Positions 6,942-16,679 of a DNA stretch of 64,000 nucleotides are shown one piece after another. The translations under genes were made by a program, and so were the position numbers. The notes beneath the pieces were generated by a model that ran no database searches, was not told the DNA's origin, and saw only the letters and a list, made by a program, of their open reading frames with translations. Source of the DNA: Thermocrinis albus DSM 14484. Lineage in GTDB: Bacteria > Aquificota > Aquificia > Aquificales > Aquificaceae. Each line of letters opens with the position of its first letter. The first letter of the stretch is position 1. The stretch spans positions 915,529-979,528 of the forward strand of contig NC_013894.1 in NCBI RefSeq assembly GCF_000025605.1, written 5' to 3'.

Positions 6942-9900
6942 ATGGTGATGATGGAACACGATTCGTGCGGTGTAGGTTTTGTTTGTCACACAAGAGGTGA
7001 AAGGAGCCACCAGATAGTAGAGTGGGGTGTGACGGCCGTCAAGAACCTCACCCACAGAGGTGCCGTCGGTGGTGACGGTAAGACGGGTGATGGCGCAGGT
7101 GTTATGATAGAGATCCCCAGGCGTTTCTTTCAGGATGTTATACAAGAGGAGGGTATGGAGATATCTCATATAGACAACCTGGCCGTCGGCGCTGTGTTTC
7201 TGTACGAAGACGTAAGATCTCAGATAGAGGAGCATATAAGAAGATCTCCTTTCCGTCTCGTGGGATGGAGGGAAGTACCCATTGATAAGTCCGCAGTAGG
7301 CGAGTCTGCCCTTAAGGTTATGCCCAAAATATTTCACCTTCTTTTGGATACAGAGAGGGTGGAAGAGCCCCTAAGGGAGCTGGAGCTCTATCTTCTGAGA
7401 CGTTCCATAGAGACAGATAAGAAACTGAAGGATAAAGTGTACTTTTCCTCTCTCTCCTCCAGAAAACTGGTTTACAAAGGTATGCTGGTGGCTACCCAGC
7501 TGGATATCTTTTATCCGGAGTTAAAGGACCCCCGCATAGAATCTTCCTTCTGTCTGTTCCATCAAAGATACTCCACCAACACATTTCCCAACTGGAAACT
7601 GGCACAACCCTTCAGATACTTGGCCCACAACGGAGAAATCAACACCATACTGGGTAACAGAAACTGGATGCTGGCTATACAACACGAACTGGAACACGAG
7701 CTTTTTCAGGACAGGATAAAGCTGGTAAAACCTCTGGTGTCTCACGATGAGAGTGATTCGGCTTCTTTGGATAGAGTCTTTGAGCTCCTTGTACTGGTAG
7801 GGTTCTCGCCGGAACATGCCATCAACATGCTGATACCTCCCGCCTGGGAGAGTGTGCCGTGGCTGTCGGAGGATGTGAAGGCTTTCTTTGAGTATCAGGT
7901 ACTCCTTATGAAACCGTGGGATGGTCCTGCTTCAATAGCCTTTACTGATGGTAGAGTTATAGGAGCTCACTTAGACAGAAACGGACTTCGCCCGGCCAGA
8001 TATGTCCTTACAGAGGACGGCATACTGGTCTTAGGCTCCGAAGTGGGTATGGTGGATCTTCAGGGGAAAAAGATAAAGGAGAAGGGAAGACTCGGACCGG
8101 GAGATACTCTATCGGTGGATATGTCAAAGGGTACCATCAAGAAAACGGAGGAGATACTCAAAGAACTCTCTTCTAGAAAGCCCTACAGAGAGTGGATAGA
8201 GAAGTATCTGGTTAGGTTATCGCAACTTGTGAAAGAAGAGCGTATAGATATAAAGGAGGACCCCGAGTTATTGAGAAAGCAGGTGGCCTTCGGCTACACT
8301 CAGGAGGAGATCAAAAACATACTTTCCTACATGGCAGAAGAAGGTAAAGAGCTCACCTTCTCTATGGGAGATGACACACCTATACCTCCTCTCTCCGAAA
8401 AACCTCCTTTGCTTTTCAGGTACTTCAAACAGAGGTTCGCCCAAGTTACGAACCCTCCTATAGATCCCATAAGAGAAAGGAGTGTTATGTCCCTGCGCAT
8501 GAACTTGGGACACAAGAGGAACTTCCTCAAGGAAACACCAGAGCATGCCAGAAGGCTGCAGATAGACAGTCCCATACTGCTACCTTACCAGATGAAAGCT
8601 CTTGAAGAACAGCCCTACTTTAAGGTGGTACGTATTCCCATGACCTACCCCAAGGAGAGGAGCTACTGTATAGTGGAACTGCAAGATATGGCAGGCGAAA
8701 GGCGTATAACGGATATTCTGTACGACGCTATGTACGAAGGGATACAGATATGTGATCTGAGACTGGGTGTAGAACTGGTGTGCAGGCGTGTGGAGGAGGC
8801 TGTAAGGGAAGGAGCTGAGATCATCATACTGTCTGACTGGAACATAAGTCAGTATAGACTCGCTGTACCAAGCCTTCTGGCGGTCTCGGCAGTGTTCAAG
8901 TGGCTGTCGGAAAGGGGTCTTTCCAACAAGGTATCCATAGTGGTAGAAACGGGGGAGGCCCGTGATACACACCATATGGCTTGTCTTATAGGCTACGGTG
9001 CTTCGGCCATATACCCTTACCTGGCCTATCAGACCATAAAGGATCTGTGTGAGAGGGGAGAGATAAAAGTTCCCTTTGAAAAAGCTATCCTCAACTATAA
9101 GAAGGCCTTGGAGGAAGGTCTTCTCAAGATAATGGCCAAGATGGGTATCTCCACCCTCAACTCCTATCAGGGAGCCAAGATCTTTGACACGGTATGTTTA
9201 AACAGGGATTTTGTAGAGGAATACTTCCCAGGAACTCCCGTCACCTTAGAGGCGGATGGTATCTTTGAAGTGCAGGACAGTTTGCTGGCAAGACACAACG
9301 CTGCTTACAATACCGATAAGCCGCAACTGGATTACGGTGGTCACATGAAGTTTAGAAAGGGTGGAGAGTGGCATGCTTGGTCCCCCTTTGTGGTCCGTGC
9401 CCTCCATAAGTTCTTGGAAACTAAGGATTACCAAGATTACAAAGAGTTCTCTCGTATAGCCAACGAAGAGAGACCCACCTTCATAAGGCATCTCCTCACT
9501 TACAAGAAAGGAGAGAAACCCGTCCCCATAGAGGAAGTGGAGCCTGTAGAGAACATCTTGCGTAGGTTTGTGACGGGTGGTATGTCTTTGGGTGCCCTTT
9601 CTCCGGAAGCTCACGAAGTTCTGGCAGAAGCGTGCAACAGATTGGGTATGAAAAGCAACTCCGGAGAGGGAGGAGAAGATCCAGAAAGGTACTGGACTAT
9701 AAAGAACTCTGCCATAAAGCAGGTGGCCAGCGGACGTTTCGGTGTTACGCCCACATACCTAGCATCCGCTCAGGACATAGAGATAAAAATAGCACAAGGT
9801 GCTAAACCGGGAGAAGGTGGCCAGCTGCCCGGTCACAAAGTGAGCGAGTATATAGCAAAACTGAGACACGCTCAGCCGGGTATATCCCTCATATCACCCC

Positions 9901-11447
9901 CGCCTCACCATGACATCTACTCCATAGAGGATCTTGCTCAGCTCATCAACGACCTTAAGGAGGCAAATCCCAACGCCAAGGTGTGTGTCAAGCTGGTGGC
10001 AGAGACAGGTGTGGGAACTGTAGCGGCCGGTGTGGCCAAAGCGTATGCTGACATAATACAGATAAGTGGTGCCGAAGGTGGTACAGGTGCGAGCCCTTAC
10101 TCTTCCATCAAAAACGCAGGTAACTATTGGGAGATAGGTCTTGCCGAGACACAGAGGGTCCTTATGGAGAACAACCTACGTGACAAGGTGAGGTTAAGGG
10201 TAGACGGTGGTATGCGCACCGGGAAAGACGTGATAATAGCCGCCCTACTGGGTGCGGAGGAGTTTGGTTTTGGAACAGCGGCTATGATAGCAGAAGGTTG
10301 TGTCATGGCACGCCTCTGTCATACCAACCAGTGTCCCACCGGTGTAGCTACACAAGATCCTCGCTACAGAGAGAAGTTTAAGGGTAAGGTGGAAAACGTT
10401 ATGGCATACTTTAAAGCCGTTGCCCAGGAGGTACGTGAGATCCTCGCTGAGATGGGTTTCAGGAGCCTCGATGAGATAATAGGCAGAAGAGATCTTTTGG
10501 AGGTGGTGACCTACGATCATATACCTGGCTCCAAAAGGGTCAAGCTGGAAGAGTTCCTGAAAGAAGGTTATCCTGAAGGCAAACCCCTAAAGTGTATGGT
10601 GCAGAGAAACGATAACCCCCATAGAAGTAAGCTGGCTCAGATATTGGAAGAGGAGATACTCCCCTTCATAGAGAGAGCTCAGAAAGTAAGCAGAGAGTAT
10701 AGGATAAGCAACATAGACAGAAGCATACCCACACGCCTAGCGTATCACATAGCGGTACGCTACAGGGATCAGGGGCTGCCGGAAGACACTGTTTGCCTTA
10801 CCTTCGTGGGTACAGCAGGGCAAAGTTTCGGTGCCTTTAACCACAGGGGTATGTCCCTCACCCTCATAGGAGATGCCAACGATTACGTAGGGAAAGGTAT
10901 GTACGGGGGCAGGATAGTGATAAAACCTTCCGATGTGAGAGAAACAAACCTTCACGTCATCATGGGTAACACATGCCTGTACGGAGCTACAGGCGGTGAG
11001 CTATACGCAGCAGGTAGGGCAGGAGAGAGGTTTGCTGTACGTAACAGTGGTGCTATAGCGGTTATAGAAGGTGCTGGCATGCACTGCTGTGAGTACATGA
11101 CGGGTGGAGTGGTGGTAGTTCTCGGTCCTGTGGGCTTTAACGTAGGCGCTGGTATGACTGGCGGTTATGCCTACATTTTGGACGATGAGTTAGAGAAAAA
11201 GATAAACCCCCATTACGTGACAGTGCGCAGACTGAAAGAGGATGAGGTAGCAGAACTTAGAGGTCTCATAGAGAAACATCACAGGTACACGGAGAGTCCA
11301 TGGGCAGCTCTCATTCTTAACAACTGGCCAGAGTTCTCTCAACGCTTCTATAAGGTTATACCCTTAGAGCAGTGTAAGAGGGACTCCTTCGGAGAAACAG
11401 ACGAGTGCCAACTGATAGAACAGGGTAAAGGTTCAACTGGCCTTTGA
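6942..11447 (+). CDS. gltB: Glutamate synthase large subunit
   Basis: A full-length 1501-residue GOGAT large subunit. Cys9 in HDSCGVGF is the nucleophile of the class-II glutaminase domain (residues ~10-400), exposed after removal of a short N-terminal peptide. A central domain follows, then the FMN-binding synthase domain with the GEGGEDPERY and QVASGRFGVTP motifs and the cysteine cluster CVMARLCHTNQCPTG for a [3Fe-4S] centre. The C-terminal GXGXG beta-helix domain (MGNTCLYGATGG...) closes it. It makes glutamate from glutamine and 2-oxoglutarate. No small subunit gltD is adjacent. A GAGGTGG site lies 4-5 bases before the ATG; in-frame ATGs at 6948 and 6951 are less well placed. Confidence 0.97.
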   Translation: MVMMEHDSCGVGFVCHTRGERSHQIVEWGVTAVKNLTHRGAVGGDGKTGDGAGVMIEIPRRFFQDVIQEEGMEISHIDNLAVGAVFLYEDVRSQIEEHIRRSPFRLVGWREVPIDKSAVGESALKVMPKIFHLLLDTERVEEPLRELELYLLRRSIETDKKLKDKVYFSSLSSRKLVYKGMLVATQLDIFYPELKDPRIESSFCLFHQRYSTNTFPNWKLAQPFRYLAHNGEINTILGNRNWMLAIQHELEHELFQDRIKLVKPLVSHDESDSASLDRVFELLVLVGFSPEHAINMLIPPAWESVPWLSEDVKAFFEYQVLLMKPWDGPASIAFTDGRVIGAHLDRNGLRPARYVLTEDGILVLGSEVGMVDLQGKKIKEKGRLGPGDTLSVDMSKGTIKKTEEILKELSSRKPYREWIEKYLVRLSQLVKEERIDIKEDPELLRKQVAFGYTQEEIKNILSYMAEEGKELTFSMGDDTPIPPLSEKPPLLFRYFKQRFAQVTNPPIDPIRERSVMSLRMNLGHKRNFLKETPEHARRLQIDSPILLPYQMKALEEQPYFKVVRIPMTYPKERSYCIVELQDMAGERRITDILYDAMYEGIQICDLRLGVELVCRRVEEAVREGAEIIILSDWNISQYRLAVPSLLAVSAVFKWLSERGLSNKVSIVVETGEARDTHHMACLIGYGASAIYPYLAYQTIKDLCERGEIKVPFEKAILNYKKALEEGLLKIMAKMGISTLNSYQGAKIFDTVCLNRDFVEEYFPGTPVTLEADGIFEVQDSLLARHNAAYNTDKPQLDYGGHMKFRKGGEWHAWSPFVVRALHKFLETKDYQDYKEFSRIANEERPTFIRHLLTYKKGEKPVPIEEVEPVENILRRFVTGGMSLGALSPEAHEVLAEACNRLGMKSNSGEGGEDPERYWTIKNSAIKQVASGRFGVTPTYLASAQDIEIKIAQGAKPGEGGQLPGHKVSEYIAKLRHAQPGISLISPPPHHDIYSIEDLAQLINDLKEANPNAKVCVKLVAETGVGTVAAGVAKAYADIIQISGAEGGTGASPYSSIKNAGNYWEIGLAETQRVLMENNLRDKVRLRVDGGMRTGKDVIIAALLGAEEFGFGTAAMIAEGCVMARLCHTNQCPTGVATQDPRYREKFKGKVENVMAYFKAVAQEVREILAEMGFRSLDEIIGRRDLLEVVTYDHIPGSKRVKLEEFLKEGYPEGKPLKCMVQRNDNPHRSKLAQILEEEILPFIERAQKVSREYRISNIDRSIPTRLAYHIAVRYRDQGLPEDTVCLTFVGTAGQSFGAFNHRGMSLTLIGDANDYVGKGMYGGRIVIKPSDVRETNLHVIMGNTCLYGATGGELYAAGRAGERFAVRNSGAIAVIEGAGMHCCEYMTGGVVVVLGPVGFNVGAGMTGGYAYILDDELEKKINPHYVTVRRLKEDEVAELRGLIEKHHRYTESPWAALILNNWPEFSQRFYKVIPLEQCKRDSFGETDECQLIEQGKGSTGL

Positions 11448-11759
11448 ACCCTCCCTCACTTCCCTGTCAGGTACCAAAAGGGAGAGGCTTTCCCCATCCG
11501 AGACTGCCAGCACCATCCCCTGTGACTCTATCCCCATGATCCTTCTGGGTTTCAGATTGGCCAGTATGAGTACCTTCTTTCCTATCAGATCCTCAGGAGC
11601 ATAGTATTTGGCTATACCAGCCACCAGCGTTCTTTCTTCCTCTCCTAAGGAGACCCTCAGCCTTAGGAGTTTTTCGGAGCCTTTTACTCTCTCTGCCTCC
11701 AGTATCTTCGCCAACCTAAGATCTAACTTCAGAAAGTCCTCAATACCTATGAGCTCCAT
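11433..11759 (-). CDS. Methionyl-tRNA synthetase beta subunit / tRNA-binding (Trbp111-type) protein
   Basis: A 108-residue OB-fold tRNA-binding domain. DFLKLDLRLAKILEAERVKGSEKLLRLRV and ILANLKPRRIMGIESQGMVLA are the signature of the C-terminal appended domain of MetRS and of Trbp111. Aquifex is known to split MetRS into a catalytic alpha subunit and a separate beta subunit of this kind, so this is most likely the beta subunit. The catalytic subunit is not in the window. Its 3' end overlaps convergent gltB by 15 bp, and a GAGG-type site precedes the ATG. Confidence 0.85.
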   Translation of the reverse strand: MELIGIEDFLKLDLRLAKILEAERVKGSEKLLRLRVSLGEEERTLVAGIAKYYAPEDLIGKKVLILANLKPRRIMGIESQGMVLAVSDGESLSLLVPDREVREGSKAS

Positions 11760-11761
11760 CT

Positions 11762-12133
11762 TTACCTCACCTGAATCTCTTTGATATCCTTAAGATAAAA
11801 ACTAGCCCTGCCTATAGGAGAGGAGGCCCTACAGAAGGTGTCTGCAGATACTCTTACCTCCTCCTCCCTACCGTCCTTGAAGGTAAGCCTCATAACCAGA
11901 TCCTTCCCCTCCTTTCTTAAAACCACCCCACGACTCAACTGAGAGAAACTCACCACATACTCCACCAGCCCCTCCCTTACAGGTAAGAAGGGTCTTCCGT
12001 CACACACAGGACCGTTAAGAAGGTGCTCCTTTCCCGCAGCATCTATCACCAGAAGGGAGATTTTAGTATCGGTGCGCAAAGGTTCTGCCATAGAAAGAAG
12101 GAATGGAAGCACAAAGAGAAGATACCTTCGCAT
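11762..12133 (-). CDS. Hypothetical exported protein
   Basis: A 123-residue protein with an N-terminal signal peptide (MRRYLLFVLPFLLSMAEP) and a beta-rich remainder of about 100 residues. Two cysteines (in PVCDGRP and DTFCRAS) could form a periplasmic disulfide. I recognise no family. It lies between cimA and the MetRS beta gene on the same strand with very short gaps, so it is probably cotranscribed with them, but the context gives no functional hint. Confidence 0.6.
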   Translation of the reverse strand: MRRYLLFVLPFLLSMAEPLRTDTKISLLVIDAAGKEHLLNGPVCDGRPFLPVREGLVEYVVSFSQLSRGVVLRKEGKDLVMRLTFKDGREEEVRVSADTFCRASSPIGRASFYLKDIKEIQVR

Positions 12134-12136
12134 GAG

Positions 12137-13720
12137 CTATATTATACCCTCCTCCTCATCCTTCATAAGTTTGTAAACAATGCTGTCTGTGAGGGCGATC
12201 CAGGACGCCTCTATGATGTTTTCCGACACACCCACTGTACCCCACCTTCTTTTACCATCTGTGGACTCTATGAGAACCCTCACTTTGGCAGATGTACCCT
12301 CCGATTCGTTGACTATCCTCACCTTGTAGTCCACCAGCTGGACTTCCTTTAGACTGGGGTAAAACTCTTCAAGAGCCTTACGGAGAGCTCTATCTAAAGC
12401 ACTCACAGGACCGTTTCCGAGGGAAGCTGTGTGTTCCATAAGCTCACCCACCTTCAGACGAACGGTGGCTTCCGATACAGGCGTGTTATCGGTACTCCTT
12501 TTGGCAATGAGAACTCTGTAAGCGTCCAGATCAAAGTAATTCCTCACTAAGCCAAAGTGACGCTTACACAAGAGCTCAAAGGATGCCTCCGCTGCCTCAA
12601 AATGATAACCCTCTTTTTCCATATCCTTTATCTTCTCTACCAGTTTTATCAGCTCGGGAGATCTCTCATCAACCTCTATGCCCATCTCCCTCAACTTGTA
12701 AACTACGTTACTTCTCCCCGAAAGATCAGAAACGGTAACCTTTCTACGGTTCCCCACAACACTGGGATCTACGTGTTCGTAAGTCCTACTACTTTTAAGA
12801 ACAGCCGATGCATGAACACCTGCTTTGTGAGCAAAAGCACTTTCTCCCACGTAAGGCATATTACGGGGTAGAGGTACGTTAGCTATCTCTGCCACAAAGT
12901 GAGCCAGATCGGTGAGCTTACGCAAGCTTTCCTCTGGAACCACCTGCATACCCATCTTAAGTTGAAGGTTCGGAATTATAGAGCACAGATTGGCATTACC
13001 CGTCCTCTCACCTATGCCGTTTATGGTCCCGTGAACTTGTCTTGCACCAGCCAGCACAGCCATAAGGGAGTTGGCTACAGCGGTATCCGAGTCGTTGTGG
13101 GCATGAATACCTATCTTGGCTTGAGGAAATTTTTCCTTCACCTTTTTGGTGATCTCGTACACCTCGTGAGGAAGACTTCCGCCGTTGGTATCACAGAGAA
13201 CCACCCAGTCGGCACCTCCCCTTATAGCCGCTTCCAGAACGGCTAAGGCATACTCAGGATTGTGTTTAAAACCGTCAAAGAAATGCTCAGCATCAAAGAT
13301 AACTTCATCCACGTACCTCTTGAGGTACTCCACTGTCTCATAAACCATACTGAGGTTCTCCTCAAGAGTAGTCTTAAGGGCTTCTGTCACATGAAAGTCC
13401 CAGCTTTTACCAAAAATGGTCACCACAGGTGACTCCGCCTTCACCAGATTCTCTACCTGAGGATCTTCCTTCACCTTTCTGTTAGGCCTTCTGGTGGCAC
13501 CGAAGGCCACAACCTTAGAGTGATGTAACTTCATCTTCTTTATTCTCTCAAAAAGGACCGTGTCTTTGGGATTGGCACCCGGCCAACCACACTCCACGTA
13601 ATCCATATGGAACTCGTCCAGTTTCTGCAAGATACGTATCTTATCCTCTAAAGAGAAGCTCACACCTTCTGCCTGAGAACCATCTCTCAAAGTAGTGTCA
13701 TAAAGGAAAACCTTCTCCAT
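12137..13720 (-). CDS. cimA: (R)-citramalate synthase
   Basis: A 527-residue DRE-TIM metallolyase. The [22 protein letters not shown] start, GWPGANPKD, the metal-binding [13 protein letters not shown] and [12 protein letters not shown] are the pattern of the CimA/AksA branch rather than canonical isopropylmalate synthase. The C-terminal ~150 residues form the LeuA-type regulatory domain. It condenses pyruvate and acetyl-CoA to citramalate, the threonine-independent entry to isoleucine. A separate leuA lies at 43793. It diverges from the transaldolase region, and TATAAATTAATAAAG lies just before the ATG. Confidence 0.95.
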   Translation of the reverse strand: MEKVFLYDTTLRDGSQAEGVSFSLEDKIRILQKLDEFHMDYVECGWPGANPKDTVLFERIKKMKLHHSKVVAFGATRRPNRKVKEDPQVENLVKAESPVVTIFGKSWDFHVTEALKTTLEENLSMVYETVEYLKRYVDEVIFDAEHFFDGFKHNPEYALAVLEAAIRGGADWVVLCDTNGGSLPHEVYEITKKVKEKFPQAKIGIHAHNDSDTAVANSLMAVLAGARQVHGTINGIGERTGNANLCSIIPNLQLKMGMQVVPEESLRKLTDLAHFVAEIANVPLPRNMPYVGESAFAHKAGVHASAVLKSSRTYEHVDPSVVGNRRKVTVSDLSGRSNVVYKLREMGIEVDERSPELIKLVEKIKDMEKEGYHFEAAEASFELLCKRHFGLVRNYFDLDAYRVLIAKRSTDNTPVSEATVRLKVGELMEHTASLGNGPVSALDRALRKALEEFYPSLKEVQLVDYKVRIVNESEGTSAKVRVLIESTDGKRRWGTVGVSENIIEASWIALTDSIVYKLMKDEEEGII

Positions 13721-13733
13721 GACTTTATTAATT

Positions 13734-13739
13734 TATAAT
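13734..13739 (+). promoter_or_regulatory. -10 element driving the structured leader / transaldolase
   Basis: A perfect TATAAT lies between divergent cimA and the GC-rich structured segment. A start site about 7 bases downstream falls at about 13746, the base of the first predicted helix, so this element probably drives the RNA below and the transaldolase. The -35 match is poor. The same AT-rich block can act as a -10 for cimA on the other strand. Confidence 0.5.
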
Positions 13740-13744
13740 TTTTC

Positions 13745-13846
13745 TTGCTGGCATGGGCGCCCAAATGCCGCCTGCCGGGTACGTGGGCGCTTTGCGAAAA
13801 GGCGGGGTACAAGTAGCCCGGCGCCGGCTGAGACATTGGCCGGCAA
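13745..13846 (+). ncRNA. GC-rich structured leader or small RNA, unrecognised
   Basis: About 100 nt of strikingly GC-rich sequence lies in an otherwise AT-rich gap, as expected for a folded RNA in a thermophile. The ends pair (13745-13752 with 13839-13846, 8 bp). Inside, GCCGGGTAC (13774-13782) pairs with GTAGCCCGGC (13813-13822, one bulge), and CCGCCT (13768-13773) with AGGCGG (13800-13805). GCCGGC at 13823-13828 can instead pair with 13839-13844 and would compete with the closing helix. It lies right after a TATAAT box and ends 11 nt before the transaldolase ATG, so a cis-regulatory leader or a separate sRNA are both possible. It does not match tRNA, SRP, tmRNA, 6S, TPP, cobalamin or glycine riboswitch consensus features that I know. 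Confidence 0.5.
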
Positions 13847-13857
13847 AAGAGATAAAG

Positions 13858-14511
13858 ATGCAGTTCTTTTTAGACACAGGTAACGTAGAGGAGATAAAGC
13901 AAGCCCTGGACTGGGGTATTCTTGATGGAGTTACCACAAACCCAACTCTCATAGCCAAGACAGGAAGACCTTTTATGGAGGTAGCTCGCGAAATAGTAAA
14001 ACTGGTAGACGGACCTGTAAGTTTAGAAACGGTGTCTCTTGACGCCGAAGGCATGGTGAGAGAAGGAAGAATGTTGGCAGAGTTGGGAGATAACGTGGTG
14101 GTGAAGATACCTATGACTCCGGAAGGCATGAAGGCGGTACGCATTTTAGAATCGGAAGGGATACCCACCAACGTAACTCTTGTATTTTCCCCTACACAGG
14201 CTCTCATAGCGGCCAAAGCCGGCGCTACCTTTGTCTCTCCTTTTGTAGGAAGGTTAGACGACATATCGTCGGATGGTTTAAAACTCATAAGGGAGATAAA
14301 GCAGATTTTTGAAAACTATGACATAGACACTCAGATCATAGTGGCAAGCGTACGTCATCCTATGCATGTGGTGGAGGCTGCCCTCATAGGAGCTGACATA
14401 TGTACCATGCCCTTCGATGTTATGAAAAAACTATTCATGCACCCTCTAACGGAAAGAGGTATAGAACTGTTCCTGAAAGACTGGGAGAAGGTTCCTGACA
14501 GACCCTTCTAA
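13858..14511 (+). CDS. Transaldolase / fructose-6-phosphate aldolase-like (TalC type)
   Basis: A 217-residue short transaldolase. [31 protein letters not shown], the catalytic-lysine strand [26 protein letters not shown], and SPFVGRLDD are all family signatures. It transfers dihydroxyacetone units in the pentose phosphate pathway; short forms can also act as fructose-6-phosphate aldolase. The open frame extends upstream to 13753, but the extra 35 residues do not resemble the family and come from the structured RNA segment, so I start at the ATG at 13858. No strong Shine-Dalgarno is present (AAAGAGATAAAG). The stop overlaps the 3' end of convergent rseP. Confidence 0.94.
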   Translation: MQFFLDTGNVEEIKQALDWGILDGVTTNPTLIAKTGRPFMEVAREIVKLVDGPVSLETVSLDAEGMVREGRMLAELGDNVVVKIPMTPEGMKAVRILESEGIPTNVTLVFSPTQALIAAKAGATFVSPFVGRLDDISSDGLKLIREIKQIFENYDIDTQIIVASVRHPMHVVEAALIGADICTMPFDVMKKLFMHPLTERGIELFLKDWEKVPDRPF

Positions 14512-15791
14512 TTTTTACCCAACAACCGCAGAAGATCGTTGAAGATCACAAAGATAGAGAGGGCTATTATGAGAGCCATACCTAGCCTGGCCCATACCTC
14601 TTTAAAGCTGTCAGGTAATGGTCTCCTGAGTATGGCTTCCACCAGAAAGAGTAAGATGAGACCTCCATCCAGAACGGGGAGGGGGATGAGGTTGAAAACA
14701 GCCAGCTGCACAGATATAAAAGCCATAAGACCTAAGAAGGTCTGAACTCCCTGTTGGGCAGATTCGCCTGCCATCTGAGCTATGGCTATGGGACCGCCTA
14801 AGGTACGGATAGACAACTCTCCAGTCGCCAGCTTGCCTAAAGCGGTTAGGGTGAGTACGGTAAGCTGGTTAACCTTTTCTGTAGCGTGTTTCAACGCTTC
14901 AGAGGGAGAGTACCTGATCTTTATAGTACCGATAGAAGGAGATAGGCCTATCACGTAGTTACCGGTACGCGGGTCCTTCTTAGGTACTACTGTAACGTCG
15001 AGGATCTGATCCTTCCTCTTTAAACGGATGGTGAGAGGTTTCCCTCCGGAGTTTCTTATAGCAGATACCGCATCGTACCAAGAAGTTATAGGTCTTCCCT
15101 CTACCTGAATCAGTCTGTCTCCCGGCCGTATACCAACCTGCCAAGCAGGACTGCCCTCCAACACTTTACCCACCACAGGCTCCAGTAGAGGTTCAGCTCC
15201 GAAAGGTTCCGGTTTGTTCCTTTGGGTATGTAAGTAAATTACCTGCCCTTCTCTGAGAATCTTTACCGTAAGCTCTCTTTTAAGTACGGTCTTGGAAAGA
15301 ACTTCTTCCACATCCCTCCAACTCTTTACCGGATTGCCGTTTATCTCCAAAAGGAGATCTCCCTCCTTTATTCCCATACTTTGGGCTAAACTCTTATCCA
15401 AAACATACCCCACCCTGGGCTCCTGAAGATAGTAAGAGGGCACTTCTCTCCCCCACACGTAGATAAAGGTCAGAAGGAAGATGGCTAACACAAAGTTAAA
15501 GAAAGGTCCTGCAAAGGCCACCAGTATCTTCTGCCATGCTGGTCTTGAAGAGAAGGAAGATGGGTCGTCAGTTTTGCCCTCTTCTCCATAAAGTTTTACG
15601 TACCCTCCAAGGGGTAACAGGGATACTCTGTACTCGGTATCTCCATAACGCCTACTCAGTAAAGGTGGACCAAAACCTATGGAAAACACTTCCACCTTTA
15701 TCCCCAACAGCTTTGCCATAAGGAAATGTCCCAATTCGTGAAACCATACTAAAACGCCGATCAAAACCAAAAAGGCTATAACATACTCCAT
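14508..15791 (-). CDS. rseP: Site-2 intramembrane metalloprotease RseP
   Basis: A 427-residue membrane protease. The zinc motif HELGH (residues 18-22) lies in the first transmembrane helix, two PDZ domains follow (about 120-200 and 205-285), and the C-terminal [11 protein letters not shown] supplies the third zinc ligand. RseP-type proteases cut anti-sigma factors or leftover signal peptides within the membrane. The ATG overlaps the yjbQ stop by one base. The substrate cannot be read from the context. Confidence 0.95.
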   Translation of the reverse strand: MEYVIAFLVLIGVLVWFHELGHFLMAKLLGIKVEVFSIGFGPPLLSRRYGDTEYRVSLLPLGGYVKLYGEEGKTDDPSSFSSRPAWQKILVAFAGPFFNFVLAIFLLTFIYVWGREVPSYYLQEPRVGYVLDKSLAQSMGIKEGDLLLEINGNPVKSWRDVEEVLSKTVLKRELTVKILREGQVIYLHTQRNKPEPFGAEPLLEPVVGKVLEGSPAWQVGIRPGDRLIQVEGRPITSWYDAVSAIRNSGGKPLTIRLKRKDQILDVTVVPKKDPRTGNYVIGLSPSIGTIKIRYSPSEALKHATEKVNQLTVLTLTALGKLATGELSIRTLGGPIAIAQMAGESAQQGVQTFLGLMAFISVQLAVFNLIPLPVLDGGLILLFLVEAILRRPLPDSFKEVWARLGMALIIALSIFVIFNDLLRLLGKN

Positions 15792-16192
15792 CAGCTCTCT
15801 CCTATCACCTTTACCACCACTTTTCTCTCCCTCGGTCCATCAAACTCTGCTAAGAATATAGCCTCCCATGTTCCTAAGAGAAGTGCCCCGTTCTCTACGG
15901 GAACAACCCTTGAGTTACCTATAATGGCGCTACGTATGTGGGCGGCCGAGTTGCCTTCTGCATGGGCATAGGCTTTATCTTCCCACGGTATCAGTTTTTC
16001 CAGAGCGTAGGATATATCTTTTATCACGTCTGGATCAGCACCTTCGTTTATAAAGACAGCAGCTGTAGTGTGAGGAACATATATGACGCATAGTCCCGAT
16101 CTTACTCCGGACCTTCTTACCTCCTCTCTCACCAGGTGGGTTATGTTAACAAAACTGGTCCTTTTGGTGGTTTTTACCTTAATCACACCCAT
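15791..16192 (-). CDS. yjbQ: YjbQ/UPF0047 family protein
   Basis: A 133-residue UPF0047 protein with VPHTTAAVFINE, YAHAEGNSAAHIRS and LGTWEAIFLAEFDGPR, the signature histidine-rich set. E. coli YjbQ has weak thiamine-phosphate synthase activity, and the physiological role of the family is unclear. It sits between the V4R gene (1-bp gap) and rseP, with overlapping or adjacent stops and starts. Confidence 0.93.
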   Translation of the reverse strand: MGVIKVKTTKRTSFVNITHLVREEVRRSGVRSGLCVIYVPHTTAAVFINEGADPDVIKDISYALEKLIPWEDKAYAHAEGNSAAHIRSAIIGNSRVVPVENGALLLGTWEAIFLAEFDGPRERKVVVKVIGES

Positions 16193-16193
16193 G

Positions 16194-16679
16194 CTAGCCC
16201 AAGATTATCTTAAAGGTACATCTCTCGTGCCCTTGTGCTGCACAACTGACTTCTTTCACAGAGATCTTCCTCTCCAGAAGCTCACTGAGGAAACCCTCAA
16301 AAAAACCCGCCATAGGTTCACAGACTGGCTTATCACTCTTCCCTATGGCCTCCACCAGTATAGATCCCTCCACCCTTATCTCCATAGTCTCTGTATCGTA
16401 ATCAAAGACCTCTAAAAGACGCGATGACTCTGCTATCACCGTAAGCACATCAAGGGCCTCATCCAGTGTATCCACCGTCACTCCGTACCTCTCCTTCAGT
16501 ATCTTCCCCCCTTTGCTGCCACCGTAGCGGGCAGCTTTTTTGATGAGTTTATCTATACCGAACTTGCTGTACTTATGAATATCCCTGTAGCCGTCTATAA
16601 GGGCCTCCCTGTGAATAAGAACAGACTCTCTTTCTATAGCCTCTGCCAAGGCTCTGAACCTGTCCCTCAGATGTTCCAT
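16194..16679 (-). CDS. V4R (4-vinyl reductase) domain protein
   Basis: A 161-residue protein. The C-terminal ~80 residues match the V4R domain: an acidic strand, KPVCEPMAGFFEGFLSELL, then VKEVSCAAQGHERCTFKI, with the conserved cysteines thought to bind zinc. The N-terminal half is helical. V4R domains act as small-molecule or metal sensors, for example in XylR and in BchJ. Its start overlaps the MIP18-family gene by 13 bp, so the two proteins are probably made together. Its target is unknown. Confidence 0.82.
   Translation of the reverse strand: MEHLRDRFRALAEAIERESVLIHREALIDGYRDIHKYSKFGIDKLIKKAARYGGSKGGKILKERYGVTVDTLDEALDVLTVIAESSRLLEVFDYDTETMEIRVEGSILVEAIGKSDKPVCEPMAGFFEGFLSELLERKISVKEVSCAAQGHERCTFKIILG

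Noticed and set aside
13745-13846. Structured segment as tRNA-Sec, SRP RNA, tmRNA or RNase P RNA
   Set aside because: There is no TTCRANNC T-loop, no SRP GGAAG/AGCA core, no tmRNA tRNA-like end and it is far too short for RNase P RNA.
13753-13857. N-terminal extension of the transaldolase frame
   Set aside because: The 35 extra residues are unlike any transaldolase and come from the GC-rich structured segment; homology begins at the ATG at 13858.
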